Notes: generated from the letters alone by a model not told the origin. A stretch of 64,000 nucleotides of DNA from Azospirillum canadense (GCF_025961225.1 NZ_JAOQNG010000010.1:1416501-1480500); one strand, 5' to 3'; positions 33,402-42,838 are shown, counted from the stretch's first letter. A program made the numbers and translations.

Positions 33402-34097
33402 CTATTGTTTGGTCGCGGCCGCGATCTCGCGCGTCTTCTCATCGAGTCGCTTGATCAGGCCGGCGATGCCCTCGTCCTGGATCGTCCGCGCGAAGTCGGA
33501 GCGGCGCGTGGCCAGCTCGCTGATCGTGCGGTCGAGGAAGACGTCGCTGATCTTCCAGCCGCCACCGCCCGAACCGGCGTCCACCGGGCGCAGCAGGAAG
33601 TTGATGGCGACCGGCTTGTCGTCGGTCGGGACGATCTGCGTCTCCACCACCGTGCCGGCCTGGGTCTGGCGCTCGCCCTGAACCTCCAGCTTCTCGCCGC
33701 CGAAGTCGTTGAAGTTGGCGGCGTAGTTGGCGACGCTGTAGCGGGTGAAGGCGTCCACCGCCTGGTCCTGCTGCTGCGGGGTCGCCGCCGACCAGCCGGT
33801 CGCGCCGACCACGACGCGGGTCATCAGCGTGGCGTTGAAGGCCTTCTCGAAAGCCGGGCGGATGCGGTCGAAGCGGCCCTGGAAGCCCAGCTTGCGGCCG
33901 TCCTTCATGGCGCCGATCAGCACGTCGTAGAAGCCCTGCACCACACCGCGCGGCGCGCCCGGCCCGCCAGGCGACGGGGCCTGGGCGTGGGCCGGCGACA
34001 TCCCACCGGGATACAGTGCGGAAAAGGCCAGGATGGCGGCGAACAGGGCGAATCGCCGCGACGCAATGAGAGAAGTAAGCACCTTGCCGACGGCCAC
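33402..34097 (-). CDS. hpnM: MlaC/HpnM-family periplasmic lipid-binding protein
   Basis: The 231-residue protein has a signal peptide ending near AHA (SPAHAQAP) and the Tol-tolerance Ttg2/MlaC fold: VVQGFYDVLIGAMKDG, FQGRFDRIRPAFEKAFNATLM, VDAFTRYSVANYAANFNDFGG, NFLLRPVDAG and WKISDVFLD. MlaC-type proteins carry lipids across the periplasm, and HpnM is the hopanoid-cluster version. I chose the GTG at 34097, which has GGAGG nine bases upstream. It is the first gene of the hpnM-hpnA unit. Confidence 0.82.
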   Translation of the reverse strand: MAVGKVLTSLIASRRFALFAAILAFSALYPGGMSPAHAQAPSPGGPGAPRGVVQGFYDVLIGAMKDGRKLGFQGRFDRIRPAFEKAFNATLMTRVVVGATGWSAATPQQQDQAVDAFTRYSVANYAANFNDFGGEKLEVQGERQTQAGTVVETQIVPTDDKPVAINFLLRPVDAGSGGGGWKISDVFLDRTISELATRRSDFARTIQDEGIAGLIKRLDEKTREIAAATKQ

Positions 34098-34312
34098 GGT
34101 GGCGAGCCTCCGGGAGTTGAATGGGGAACGGGGCGGACCTGGGGTAAACAGGTGGCAGCGCCCGCGTGGCACTATGTATGGAGCAATCCCGCGGAGGCGA
34201 GAAGCCCCCTTGCATTCCAGCCACCCCCAAAAAGGAGGGTCTGCGGCCTGCGGCACCATGACGATACCGGTCGGCGACGATGTGCGTTGACAGGCGCGAG
34301 GACGATACGATC

Positions 34313-34326
34313 TCCTATCGATAGGA
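34313..34326. promoter_or_regulatory. Palindrome TCCTATCGATAGGA
   Basis: A perfect 14-bp palindrome lies 49 bases before a two-gene unit of unknown small proteins. It could be an operator; a TTGACA lies at 34287-34292. Confidence 0.35.
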
Positions 34327-34374
34327 TTGACCGCGCAACCCACCGCCGACAGCCAACCGCCAGGACGCCCCTTC

Positions 34375-34557
34375 ATGAAGCTCACCAAGAACACGACGAC
34401 GCTCTGCGCCAGGAGCGGTCGTGTGGAACGGACGGAGCGGATTGTTCCTCCCCAAAAGGCCAACGCCGAGCAGCAGCGCGCCGCTAAGCAGCTGTTCCGA
34501 CAATTGAGCACCAACGTCAGCGTCAGCGGGTGGAAGCCGTACGTCAAGGCGTCGTAA
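34375..34557 (+). CDS. Small basic protein of unknown function
   Basis: The frame encodes 60 residues from the ATG at 34375 (AGGA upstream). It is rich in Lys, Arg, Thr and Gln, with one helix (ANAEQQRAAKQLFRQL). Its composition is less biased than the GC-rich neighbours. It is followed after six bases by a 121-residue gene, as in a small operon. No family is recognised. Confidence 0.5.
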   Translation: MKLTKNTTTLCARSGRVERTERIVPPQKANAEQQRAAKQLFRQLSTNVSVSGWKPYVKAS

Positions 34558-34563
34558 TCACCG

Positions 34564-34929
34564 ATGCCCTTCTACAACGTCCCCATTCCGGGTGTCCGAC
34601 GGCCACCGGCCTGCGATAAAGAGACGACACAGGACTTTCTCGACAAGCGCGCCCAGCTTACGCCGGACCAGGCGGGGGCCGTCGAGCGCTTGGTCGAGTC
34701 GTTCAACACCAAGCCCGGCACGGCGGGCGACATCGAGCTTCCGGGAACGGAGATCGGCACGGCCCACGCCCGCATCGGGGGCGGAGCCTACGTGCTGTAT
34801 CAGCAATTTTCGCAGCACGGACAGACCAAGCTGCTCATCAAGCTCTGGTACTGCGGCGCCTACGAAGGGGCGCGGGACGCCGGGCGGTTCGATTTCCAGG
34901 ACGACCTGGACGCGGCCGACGGCGACTAA
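34564..34929 (+). CDS. Small protein of unknown function, paired with the preceding gene
   Basis: The 121-residue protein has an acidic helical part (TTQDFLDKRAQLTPDQAGAV) and a strand-rich part (IGGGAYVLYQQFSQHGQTKL, LIKLWYCGAYEGARDAG). There is no signal peptide. Being the second of two closely spaced small genes with a palindrome upstream recalls a toxin-antitoxin or regulatory pair, but I see no known toxin motif. Confidence 0.55.
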   Translation: MPFYNVPIPGVRRPPACDKETTQDFLDKRAQLTPDQAGAVERLVESFNTKPGTAGDIELPGTEIGTAHARIGGGAYVLYQQFSQHGQTKLLIKLWYCGAYEGARDAGRFDFQDDLDAADGD

Positions 34930-34997
34930 TCGCCGGCCCCAGCGCACCAGTCCCAGCACACCAGCTATGCCCCTGCCCGGCGCGGAATACCGGAAAA

Positions 34998-35026
34998 TTG
35001 GGCAAACGGGATACCAAAGCTATATT
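34998..35026 (+). promoter_or_regulatory. Candidate promoter of hpnI-hpnJ-hpnK
   Basis: TTGGGC (34998-35003), 17 bases, then TATATT (35021-35026), about 70 bases before the hpnI start. It lies in a locally AT-rich stretch. Confidence 0.45.
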
Positions 35027-35096
35027 GTGCGCCGGCGCGTTGTGATGTTGTCTGTACGCCGCGCACCCACCTATGGCCGATGGCAGAAGCGAGGCG

Positions 35097-36254
35097 ATGG
35101 ACATTGTGACGGTTTTGGCGATCGTCTTCGCGCTGGTGACGGCCGTTGGCGCGGCGGCACTGGCCGTCTCCGCATGGGCGGTCCGCCGGTTCCGCGCCCT
35201 GCCGATGCCGGTCCCCGCCCGGCGCCCGCCCATCACCATCCTGAAGCCGCTCTGCGGCGCGGAGGCGGAGCTGGCGGACAACCTGCGCTCCTTCATTCGG
35301 CAGGACTACCCGGCCTTCCAGATCGTGTTCGGCGTCCAGAACCCCGCCGACCCGGCCATCGCCGTGGTCGAACGGCTGGTCGCGGAGAATCCCGGCATGG
35401 ACATGACACTGGTCGTGGACGCCACGCGGCACGGCACGAACCTGAAGGTCGGCAACCTGCTGAACACGCTGCGAAGCGCCAAGCATGACCTGCTGATCAT
35501 CGCCGACAGCGACATCCGCGTGCCGCCCGGCTACCTGGACGCGGTCGCCGCCGATCTTGAGACGCCGGACGCCGGGCTGGTGACCTGCCTCTACACCGGG
35601 CGGGGCGCCGAGGGGCCCTGGGCGCGGCTGGGCGTCGCCTTCATCAACCACGGCTTCCTGCCTTCGGTCCTGCTCGGCCGACTGACGGGGCGGCGCGACG
35701 GCTGCTTCGGCGCCACCATGGCGCTGTCCCGCGCGACGCTAGACCGGCTGGGCGGGCTGGAGCGGTTCCGCGACCATCTGGCCGACGACTATGCGCTGGG
35801 CGCGGCGGTGCGCGAGCTTGGCCAGCCGCTGACGCTCAGCCCCTGCGTCGTCGCCACCACGGTGACCGAGCGCAACGCCAAGGACCTGATCGCGCACGAG
35901 ATTCGCTGGATGCGCACCGTGCGCGCCATCGAACCGTCCGGCCACGCCGGATCCATCGTGACCTTCCCGGTCTTCTGGAGCGTCATCGCGCTGCTGGGGT
36001 CGCTGGCCGCCGGGCTGCCCGAACTGGGCGTCGCCTCCCTCCTTCTTGCCCTCGGCGTCCGGTTCGCCGCGGGGCGGATCATCGACCGCGCCCTGGAGCA
36101 GCCGGCGACGCCGCTGTGGCTGCTCGCGGCGCGTGACCTGTTGTCGGCGGGCCTTCTGCTCGCCAGCTTCTGCGGGACCACTGTGACGTGGCGCGACGCG
36201 CGCTACCGCGTGGATTCCGAAGGGCGGCTGCATTTCTGCGGAGAAGAATCATGA
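35097..36254 (+). CDS. hpnI: Hopanoid glycosyltransferase HpnI
   Basis: The 385-residue membrane protein of the ceramide glucosyltransferase (GT21-like) type has an N-terminal membrane segment. Next come ITILKPLCGAEAELADNL, VFGVQNPADPAI, LLIIADSDIRVPPGYLDAV (DxD-type metal site) and HLADDYALGAAVRELGQPL, a Q/RxxRW-like HEIRWMRTVRA, and C-terminal membrane segments. In characterised systems HpnI puts a glucosamine-type sugar on bacteriohopanetetrol. The ATG at 35097 is chosen (GAGG five bases upstream); ATG at 35073 is the alternative. It overlaps hpnJ by four bases (ATGA). Confidence 0.9.
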   Translation: MDIVTVLAIVFALVTAVGAAALAVSAWAVRRFRALPMPVPARRPPITILKPLCGAEAELADNLRSFIRQDYPAFQIVFGVQNPADPAIAVVERLVAENPGMDMTLVVDATRHGTNLKVGNLLNTLRSAKHDLLIIADSDIRVPPGYLDAVAADLETPDAGLVTCLYTGRGAEGPWARLGVAFINHGFLPSVLLGRLTGRRDGCFGATMALSRATLDRLGGLERFRDHLADDYALGAAVRELGQPLTLSPCVVATTVTERNAKDLIAHEIRWMRTVRAIEPSGHAGSIVTFPVFWSVIALLGSLAAGLPELGVASLLLALGVRFAAGRIIDRALEQPATPLWLLAARDLLSAGLLLASFCGTTVTWRDARYRVDSEGRLHFCGEES

Positions 36255-37684
36255 TGCGGACCCTGTTCCTCCAGCCCCCCTCTTTTGACGGTTTCGACGG
36301 CGGCGCCGGGTCGCGCTATCAAGCGAAGCGGGAAATCCGGTCCTTCTGGTTCCCGACCTGGCTGGCCCAGCCGGCGGCGCTGGTGCCCGGCAGCCGCCTG
36401 ATCGACGCGCCCCCGGCCGGCCTGACCATGGAACAGGTCCTGCCGCTGGCGAAGGACTACGACCTCGTCGTCATGCACACCTCCACCCCGTCCTTCGCGT
36501 CCGACGTCAAGGTCGCGGATGCGCTGAAGGCGGTGAACCCGAACCTGAAGATCGGCTTGGTCGGCGCCAAGGTGGCGGTGCAGCCGGAGGAAAGCCTGAA
36601 CGACGCGCCGGTGATCGACTTCGTCGCCCGCAACGAGTTCGACTTCACCATCAAGGAAGTGGCGGAGGGCCGCGACTTCGCGACCATCGACGGGCTCAGC
36701 TACCGCAACGCCGAGGGCGTCGTCGTCCACCGGCCGGAGCGGGCCATGCTGGAAAACATGGACGACCTGCCCTTCGTGACGGAGGTCTACAAGCGCGACC
36801 TGCGGATCGAGGACTATTTCATCGGCTACCTGAAGCACCCCTACGTCTCGCTCTACACCGGCCGCGGCTGCAAGTCGCGCTGCACCTTCTGCCTGTGGCC
36901 GCAGACGGTGGGCGGCCACCGCTACCGCACGCGCAGCGTGGAGCATGTGGTGCGCGAGATCGCCTACGCGCGGGAGGCCTTCCCGCAGGTGAAGGAGTTC
37001 TTCTTCGACGACGACACCTTCACCGACGACCTGCCCCGCGCCGAGGCCATTGCCAAGGAACTCGGCCGCATGGGCGTCACCTGGTCCTGCAACGCCAAGG
37101 CGAACGTCCCGCGCGAGACGCTGAAGGTGCTCAAGGACAACGGCCTGCGCCTGCTGCTGGTCGGCTACGAGTCGGGCAACCAGCAGATCCTGCACAACAT
37201 CAAGAAGGGCATGCGGATCGAGGTCGCCAAGCGCTTCACCAAGGACTGCCACGAGCTGGGAATCGCCATCCACGGCACCTTCGTGCTGGGCCTGCCGGGC
37301 GAGACGCCGGAGACCATCGAGGAGACCATCCGCTTCGCCATCGAGACCAACCCGCACACCATCCAAGTGTCGCTGGCCGCCCCCTACCCGGGGACGGAGC
37401 TGTACCGGCAGGCCATGGAGAACGGCTGGCTCGACACCGACCACGCGGAGCTGATCGACAGCCGCGGCGTGCAGATTGCTCCGCTGCACTACCCGCATCT
37501 GGCGCACACGCAGATCTTCGATTCGGTGGAGACCTTCTACCGCCGCTTCTACTTCCGCCCGCGCAAGATCGGCTCGATCGTCAACGAGATGGTGCGCAGC
37601 CCGGACATGATGAAGCGCCGCCTGCGCGAGGGCGTGGAGTTCTTCCAGTTCCTGAACGCCCGCAAGGCCGCCAAGGCCGGGTAA
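36251..37684 (+). CDS. hpnJ: Hopanoid radical SAM protein HpnJ
   Basis: The 477-residue protein has an N-terminal B12-binding-like region (ESLNDAPVIDFVARNEFDF) and a radical SAM core with CKSRCTFCLWPQ, the CxxxCxxC 4Fe-4S site. Then come FFFDDDTFTDDL, LLLVGYESGNQQIL and GTFVLGLPGETPETIE. HpnJ converts the glycosylated hopanoid to the cyclitol ether by ring contraction in Burkholderia-type systems; here this is inferred from context. GGAGAAGAATC precedes the ATG, which overlaps the hpnI stop. It is followed after seven bases by hpnK. Confidence 0.93.
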   Translation: MMRTLFLQPPSFDGFDGGAGSRYQAKREIRSFWFPTWLAQPAALVPGSRLIDAPPAGLTMEQVLPLAKDYDLVVMHTSTPSFASDVKVADALKAVNPNLKIGLVGAKVAVQPEESLNDAPVIDFVARNEFDFTIKEVAEGRDFATIDGLSYRNAEGVVVHRPERAMLENMDDLPFVTEVYKRDLRIEDYFIGYLKHPYVSLYTGRGCKSRCTFCLWPQTVGGHRYRTRSVEHVVREIAYAREAFPQVKEFFFDDDTFTDDLPRAEAIAKELGRMGVTWSCNAKANVPRETLKVLKDNGLRLLLVGYESGNQQILHNIKKGMRIEVAKRFTKDCHELGIAIHGTFVLGLPGETPETIEETIRFAIETNPHTIQVSLAAPYPGTELYRQAMENGWLDTDHAELIDSRGVQIAPLHYPHLAHTQIFDSVETFYRRFYFRPRKIGSIVNEMVRSPDMMKRRLREGVEFFQFLNARKAAKAG

Positions 37685-37691
37685 TTCCATC

Positions 37692-38525
37692 GTGCGTCAA
37701 CTCATCGTCACCGCCGACGACTTCGGCCTCGACCCGGCGGTGAACGAGGCGGTGGAGCAGGCCCACCGCACCGGCATCCTGACCTCCGCCAGCCTGATGG
37801 TCGCCGCCCCCGCGGCGGCCCAGGCGGTGGCGCTGGCGAAGCGGATGCCGGGACTGGGCGTCGGGCTGCACCTGGCGCTGGTCGATGCCGGCTCCATGCT
37901 GCCGGCCGAGGACATCCCGGACCTCGTGGATGCGCGGGGGCGCTTTTCCGACCGGCAGGCGCTGGCCGGATTCTCCTACTTTCTCCGCCCGTCGGTGCGC
38001 CGTCAGCTCGCCGCGGAGATCCGCGCGCAGTTCCGCGCCTTCGCGGCGACCGGGCTGCCGCTCGACCATGTGGACGCCCACAAGCACATGCACCTGCACC
38101 CGACCGTGGGGCGCCTGCTGGTCGAAATCGGGCTGGAGTTCGGCCTGAAGGCCGTCCGCATCCCCGACGAGCCCGGTCACCCCGCCCTGCTGTCCCCCTG
38201 GATCGGCCTGCTGCGCCGCCAAGCTCGCCGCGCCGGCCTCGCCATGCCCGACCGCGTCCACGGCATCCGCCACAGCGGCGCCATGACCGAGGAGCGGGTG
38301 ATTGAGGTCCTCCAGGACCTCCCGGACGGCGTGACCGAACTCTACTCCCACCCCGCCACGTCGCAGACGCCCGCCCTCGCCGACCTGATGCCCACCTACC
38401 GCCCCGCCGACGAGTTCGCCGCGCTGGTATCGCCGGAGATCAAGGCGATGGTGGAGAGGAAGGGGATTCGGTTGACGGCCTATGGGGCGCTTTCCCTCTC
38501 CCCTCTGGGGAGAGGGTTAGGGTGA
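37692..38525 (+). CDS. hpnK: Hopanoid deacetylase HpnK (YdjC-like)
   Basis: The 277-residue YdjC/ChbG-fold protein with GTG start has LIVTADDFGLDPAVNEAV (Asp ligands), GVGLHLALVDAG, LDHVDAHKHMHLHPTVG (metal-binding His cluster) and GVTELYSHPATSQTP. It removes an acetyl group from the sugar added by HpnI, giving the amino sugar. The last residues (SLSPLGRGLG) and stop come from repeat copy E, so the original terminus was probably extended by the repeat. It is third in the hpnI-hpnJ-hpnK unit. Confidence 0.92.
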   Translation: MRQLIVTADDFGLDPAVNEAVEQAHRTGILTSASLMVAAPAAAQAVALAKRMPGLGVGLHLALVDAGSMLPAEDIPDLVDARGRFSDRQALAGFSYFLRPSVRRQLAAEIRAQFRAFAATGLPLDHVDAHKHMHLHPTVGRLLVEIGLEFGLKAVRIPDEPGHPALLSPWIGLLRRQARRAGLAMPDRVHGIRHSGAMTEERVIEVLQDLPDGVTELYSHPATSQTPALADLMPTYRPADEFAALVSPEIKAMVERKGIRLTAYGALSLSPLGRGLG

Positions 38526-38616
38526 GGGGGGCCTGCGACGCTGGTACGTCCGGCAAAAGCACAACCCCCTCACCCGGCCCTTCGGGCCACCCTCTCCCCA
38601 GAGGGGCGAGGGAGAT
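38493..38616. repeat. REPIN-like inverted repeat dimer (copy E)
   Basis: Two inverted arms (CTCTCCCCTCTGGGGAGAGG on the left; the mirror arm near 38588-38612) flank a spacer with CCGGCAAAAGCAC. The right arm also has the hairpin GGCCC-TTC-GGGCC. The spacer motif recurs in copy F. It separates the convergent hpnK and hpnN genes. Confidence 0.8.
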
Positions 38617-38622
38617 CCCCCT

Positions 38623-41187
38623 TCACCCTTCCTGCTTTGATGGCACCGACCCCAACATTGCCGGCAGCACGAACACCGCCGTCAGCAGCGTGCAGCCGAG
38701 CGCGATGCACAGCAGCAGCCCCATGCTCGCCGTGCCGGGGTGGTGGGACAGCGCCAACGTTCCGAAGGCGGACGCGGTGGTCAGCGCGCTGAACAGCACG
38801 GCGCGCGCCGTGGGCGAGGCCAGCGGCTCGGCATAGCCGGCCCGCCAGTTCACGACGAAGTAGATGTTGAAGGCGACGCCGATGCCCAGCAGAAGCGGCA
38901 GCGCGATGATGTTGGCGTAGTTCAGCGGCAGCCCGACCAGCACGCACAGCCCCATGGTCAACAGCAGCGCCAGCACCAGCGGCGCCACCACCAGCGCCAC
39001 GTCGCGCACCCGCCGCAGCGCCAGCCCCAGCAACACGGTCACCGCGACCAGGGCCAGCACGGCGGCGCGCAGGAAGGCCGCGCTGATCGTGTTGCCCGAT
39101 TCCTGAATGGTCACCGCCACGCCGGTGGCCTGCGGCGCCACGGCCTGCACCGCCTGCACGAAGCGCACGATCGTTGCGTTGTCGTGGCTGTCCCCCTTGG
39201 GGAACACCGTCACCCGCGCCTGCCCGTCCGGCGCCACATAGTCGCGGACGAGGTCCGGCGGCAGGCTGTCCAGGCTCACCGGCTGCGCGTCCAGGATGGC
39301 CGCGATGCCGTCCAGCCGCGCCTTCAGCCCCGTGGTCATGGCCGCGGCGGCGCGCTGCACCGTGGCGTCGTCGGCCTTGGCGAGCCGCTGCAGCGCCTCT
39401 GCCCGTTCCGCCGCGCCGACGCGCACAAGCTGGGCGGCGACCTCCGCGGCGGCCCGACGGATGTCGTCCGATGTCGGCGGCGGCTCCGTCCCGGCAAGCG
39501 CCAGGGTCGGGCCGATGAACTGCGCGGCGTCGGCCAGCAGGGCCAGCTTCGCCGGCTGGTCCTCCGGAACGAAACCGCTGACGCTGATGACCTCCCCCAC
39601 CTCCGGCAGCGTGGACAGCTTGTCGGCGAGGTCCGCGGCGGCCTTCACGTTGGGTGTCACCACCTCCACCGAAAAGGGCGTGGTGCGCGGGTTGTCCATC
39701 AGGTCGCGCATCGTGGACATGGCCTCGGTGTGCGGGTTCTGAAGGTTTAGCGGGTTGAAGTCGAAATGCAGCCGCGTCAGCAGCGCGATGGACCCCAGCG
39801 CAGCCAAGCCAGCCACCACCAGAACCGCGCGGCGGTGCCGCAGCAGCGCGTGGTCGAGCGGCCGGGCCGCGGCGATGCCCACGGGCTCCCGCTCCGGCGA
39901 CGGGTGGAAGAGGGTCAGCAGCGCGGGCAGCAGGGTCAGGTTCAGCACGACGGCGATGACCATGCCCGCCCCGGCGATCAGGCCCAGCTGCGAGACGCCC
40001 ACATAGGCCGTCGGCACGAAGGCCAGGAATCCCGCCGCCGTGGTCGCCGCGGCCAGCAGCAGCGGCCGCCCGACCTCGCGCCCCGTCGCCCGCATGGCGG
40101 CGTCGGGCTCGCTGATTTCGAAACGCTGCTCGCGGTAGCGGACGCAGACCTGGATGCCGAAATCCACAGCGATGCCGATGAACATGACGGCGAAGGCGAC
40201 GGAGATCGGGTTCAGCGTCCCCACGGCCAGCGCGGCGAAGCCCGCGGTGCACACCAGCCCGACCGCCAGCGTCACCGTGATCGGCACGATCAGCCGGGGC
40301 GACCGCACGGCCAGGAACAGGATCACCAGCACCAGCACGGCCGACAGCGCCAGGGACTCCTCCGCCCCCTCCGACACCGTTGCGAATTCTTCGTCGTTCA
40401 GCGCGACGGAGCCGGTAATGCGCACCCGCACGCCGTGGTCCGGCGTCAGGCCCAGTTGGCGCACCGTGTCGCGGATGAAGCCTGTCGGCTTGGCCGCCGC
40501 CTCCAGCTCGTCGAAATCCAGGATCGGCTGCGCCAGGACGAAGCGGCGCAACTCCTCCGGCGCGGGGTCGCGACCGGTCAGCAGGGTGGACCAGGCCACC
40601 GGCTCCGTCCGGCCCCGCAAGGCCGCGCCGACGGCGGCGCCCACGGCGTCGAGCGGAGCGGCGATCTGCGCCATGGTCGCTTGGTTGCGCTCCACCCCCT
40701 CCAGCATGCGGTCGAGCATGCCGAACAGGCCGCGCGCGCTGGGGTCGGCGGCCAGCACGCCGATCAGCGGCTGCGCCTCGATCAGCCGGTCGGTCAGCGC
40801 GCGGATTTCCTCGGTCGGCAGGAACAGGATGCCGTTGCGCTCGAAGAACGGGCCCGACCCCGGCATCCGCACCGTCTTGAACAGGTCGGGGCGGGTACGT
40901 AGCCGCTCCGCAATCGCGGTGGCGGCATGGTCGGCGAGGTCCGGCGTCTGCCCGTCCACGACGACGGCCAGCAGGTCCACCTCCTGCGGGAACAGCCGGT
41001 CGAAGGTCAGTTCCCGCTCCCGCCAGGGCAGGTCGGCGGCGATCAGCTTGGCGACGTCGGTGTCCATGCCCAGCCGCGTCGCGGCCGTCCAGCCCAGCGC
41101 ACCCGCCGCGGCCAGCGCCAGGAACAGCACCAGAAGCGCGTGCCGGATGCAGGCGCCGACCAGGCGCTCAACGAAACGATCGATCAT
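38623..41187 (-). CDS. hpnN: Hopanoid RND-type transporter HpnN
   Basis: The 854-residue protein belongs to the MMPL/RND superfamily, with two six-helix membrane halves and large periplasmic loops. The N-terminal helix HALLVLFLALAAAGALGW is followed by periplasmic DLADHAATAIAERL and membrane parts FAVMFIGIAVDFGIQVCVRY, TTAAGFLAFVPTAYVGVSQ, ALPLLLGIGVAFNIYFVVNW and LALSHHPGTASMGLLL. HpnN moves hopanoids from the inner to the outer membrane. It lies seven bases downstream of copD and is probably co-transcribed with copC-copD. Confidence 0.93.
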   Translation of the reverse strand: MIDRFVERLVGACIRHALLVLFLALAAAGALGWTAATRLGMDTDVAKLIAADLPWRERELTFDRLFPQEVDLLAVVVDGQTPDLADHAATAIAERLRTRPDLFKTVRMPGSGPFFERNGILFLPTEEIRALTDRLIEAQPLIGVLAADPSARGLFGMLDRMLEGVERNQATMAQIAAPLDAVGAAVGAALRGRTEPVAWSTLLTGRDPAPEELRRFVLAQPILDFDELEAAAKPTGFIRDTVRQLGLTPDHGVRVRITGSVALNDEEFATVSEGAEESLALSAVLVLVILFLAVRSPRLIVPITVTLAVGLVCTAGFAALAVGTLNPISVAFAVMFIGIAVDFGIQVCVRYREQRFEISEPDAAMRATGREVGRPLLLAAATTAAGFLAFVPTAYVGVSQLGLIAGAGMVIAVVLNLTLLPALLTLFHPSPEREPVGIAAARPLDHALLRHRRAVLVVAGLAALGSIALLTRLHFDFNPLNLQNPHTEAMSTMRDLMDNPRTTPFSVEVVTPNVKAAADLADKLSTLPEVGEVISVSGFVPEDQPAKLALLADAAQFIGPTLALAGTEPPPTSDDIRRAAAEVAAQLVRVGAAERAEALQRLAKADDATVQRAAAAMTTGLKARLDGIAAILDAQPVSLDSLPPDLVRDYVAPDGQARVTVFPKGDSHDNATIVRFVQAVQAVAPQATGVAVTIQESGNTISAAFLRAAVLALVAVTVLLGLALRRVRDVALVVAPLVLALLLTMGLCVLVGLPLNYANIIALPLLLGIGVAFNIYFVVNWRAGYAEPLASPTARAVLFSALTTASAFGTLALSHHPGTASMGLLLCIALGCTLLTAVFVLPAMLGSVPSKQEG

Positions 41188-41194
41188 CGCCCGG

Positions 41195-42838
41195 TCACGT
41201 CTCGCGGTAGCCGAGCAGGACCAGCCCGACGAGCATGAAGCACACCGGCCAGACGATGCCCGGCAGGCGCCGTTCGCCCTCCGGCAAGCGGATCTCCAGC
41301 CAGCGCGCCCAAGCGCCGGCGACGCCGAACAGGGCCAGCGGCGTGTGGGTCATCTCGATCAGCAACTCCTCCCGGATGTTGGCGAGCTGGTGGGAGTGGG
41401 TGAGCAGCAGCCCCGCCCCCACGGCCGTCAACAGCGGGAAGACCATGGCGGTCCAGGCCTTCGTCAGCTTTCCGGTCCGCACGCCCCATTCGAAGGCAGC
41501 GAAGCCGATGACCAGAAGCACCAGCAGCCGGTGCTGGACCACCTCCGGGTCCCGGAAGCTCTCGAAGAAGCCGATGTCGCCCAGCGGCCAGCCCTCCGGG
41601 TCCGACCGCACCAGCAGGAAGGCGGCGAGCGCCAGAAACAGCAGCGGCCAGTGCCGCGCGATGGGCACGCGGCCGGTCTTCTCCAGCAGCGCGGCGAAGC
41701 CGACCGCCAGCACGATCAGGCCGGCCCAATGATGGTTGTATTCCGACCAGGCGATGTCGGCGGCGTTGCGCGGCGGCGGAGCGCCGGCGCCGGGGACGAA
41801 GGCGCGCGGGGCCGCTTCCTCCTCCGCCTTGGCCTGCGAGTCGAGCTTCGCCTGCAGGGCCGGGATGGCGAGGCTGCCGTGGTCGGGCGTGCTCATCGTC
41901 GGCCAGCGCGGCTCCATCCGCTCGGCAATCTCGTGCAGGGTGACGCGGTTGTCCTGGAGGTCCACGGCCGGCGGCAGGGAGGTCAGCGAGGCGGCGGCGA
42001 ACAGGATGGTGAAGCCGATGCCGATCTCCGCCTCCGCGAAGCGGCGCATCCGCAGCGCGGGCGAGGGGCCGCCGCGCAGCGCGCGCTCGATCATGCGGAA
42101 GTTCAGCGCACCGAAGACGAGCAGGCCAGCGAACATGGTGGCCTTGGACGACAGCATCACGCCGTAGGCGGTGCCCCAGATGCCGCCGGGGTCGCCGACG
42201 AAGACCACCGCCAGCCCGATCCCGCCGATCAGCAGCGCCGCGACCGATGCCACCGCCATCATGGAATAGCGGCGGCCGACCAGCGCCCAGGCGGGCCGCA
42301 GGCCGATCCGCGACAGGGCGCTGACCAAATATGGAAGGCCGCCGATCCACACCGCGGCCCCCGCCACATGCAGGGCGGTGAAGGCCAGCAGCAGCGCGCG
42401 CTCCTCCGGCCGGGCGGCGGAATGGCTGGTCGCCACCAGGGCGCCCAGCAGCAGCACTGACAGCAGGGCGAGCGGCCAGTTGGCGCCCCGCCCCGCCACC
42501 GCCGCCAGGGCCAGCGCGGCGACGAAGGAGACGGCGCCCGCCACCACGAAATCCGCGCCGACGAGGTCGCCGAGCGGCAGCTCCGTCGTACCCTCCAGCA
42601 CCGCCAGCCCGACCGCGGCGTCGGCGGCCACGACCAAGGCCAGCCCCAGCGCGGACCAGCGCAGGATGTGGCGGCTGCGCGTCTCGATTCCGTCGGAGAA
42701 TCCAGCCAGCGCCGGCCGCAGCGGCTGCGCCAGCAGCAGCAGGAAGGCGCAGCCGCCCACCGCCATCATGGTGCCGACCAGCACCAACGCCCGCAGCATC
42801 ACCGAAAGCAGGCCGAAGATATCGGTCAGCAGTTCCAT
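41195..42838 (-). CDS. copD: CopD family copper-resistance membrane protein
   Basis: The 547-residue multi-spanning protein contains the CopD domain: LLLAFTALHVAGAAVWIGGLPYL, then SSKATMFAGLLVFGALNFRMIERAL and AEIGIGFTILFAAASLTSLPP. About 250 further C-terminal residues carry NHHWAGLIVLAVGFAALLEKTG and LTHSHQLANIREELLIEMTHTP, several membrane segments with His that are uncommon in minimal CopD. CopC and CopD proteins bind and import copper. The ATG is four bases after the copC stop. Both lie inside the hopanoid gene region, an unusual setting. Confidence 0.88.
   Translation of the reverse strand: MELLTDIFGLLSVMLRALVLVGTMMAVGGCAFLLLLAQPLRPALAGFSDGIETRSRHILRWSALGLALVVAADAAVGLAVLEGTTELPLGDLVGADFVVAGAVSFVAALALAAVAGRGANWPLALLSVLLLGALVATSHSAARPEERALLLAFTALHVAGAAVWIGGLPYLVSALSRIGLRPAWALVGRRYSMMAVASVAALLIGGIGLAVVFVGDPGGIWGTAYGVMLSSKATMFAGLLVFGALNFRMIERALRGGPSPALRMRRFAEAEIGIGFTILFAAASLTSLPPAVDLQDNRVTLHEIAERMEPRWPTMSTPDHGSLAIPALQAKLDSQAKAEEEAAPRAFVPGAGAPPPRNAADIAWSEYNHHWAGLIVLAVGFAALLEKTGRVPIARHWPLLFLALAAFLLVRSDPEGWPLGDIGFFESFRDPEVVQHRLLVLLVIGFAAFEWGVRTGKLTKAWTAMVFPLLTAVGAGLLLTHSHQLANIREELLIEMTHTPLALFGVAGAWARWLEIRLPEGERRLPGIVWPVCFMLVGLVLLGYRET

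Noticed and set aside
38740..42460. Long plus-strand frames antisense to hpnN and copD
   Set aside because: The minus strand carries full HpnN and CopD families. The antisense frames are low-complexity Arg/Gln/Gly-rich with no recognisable domains.
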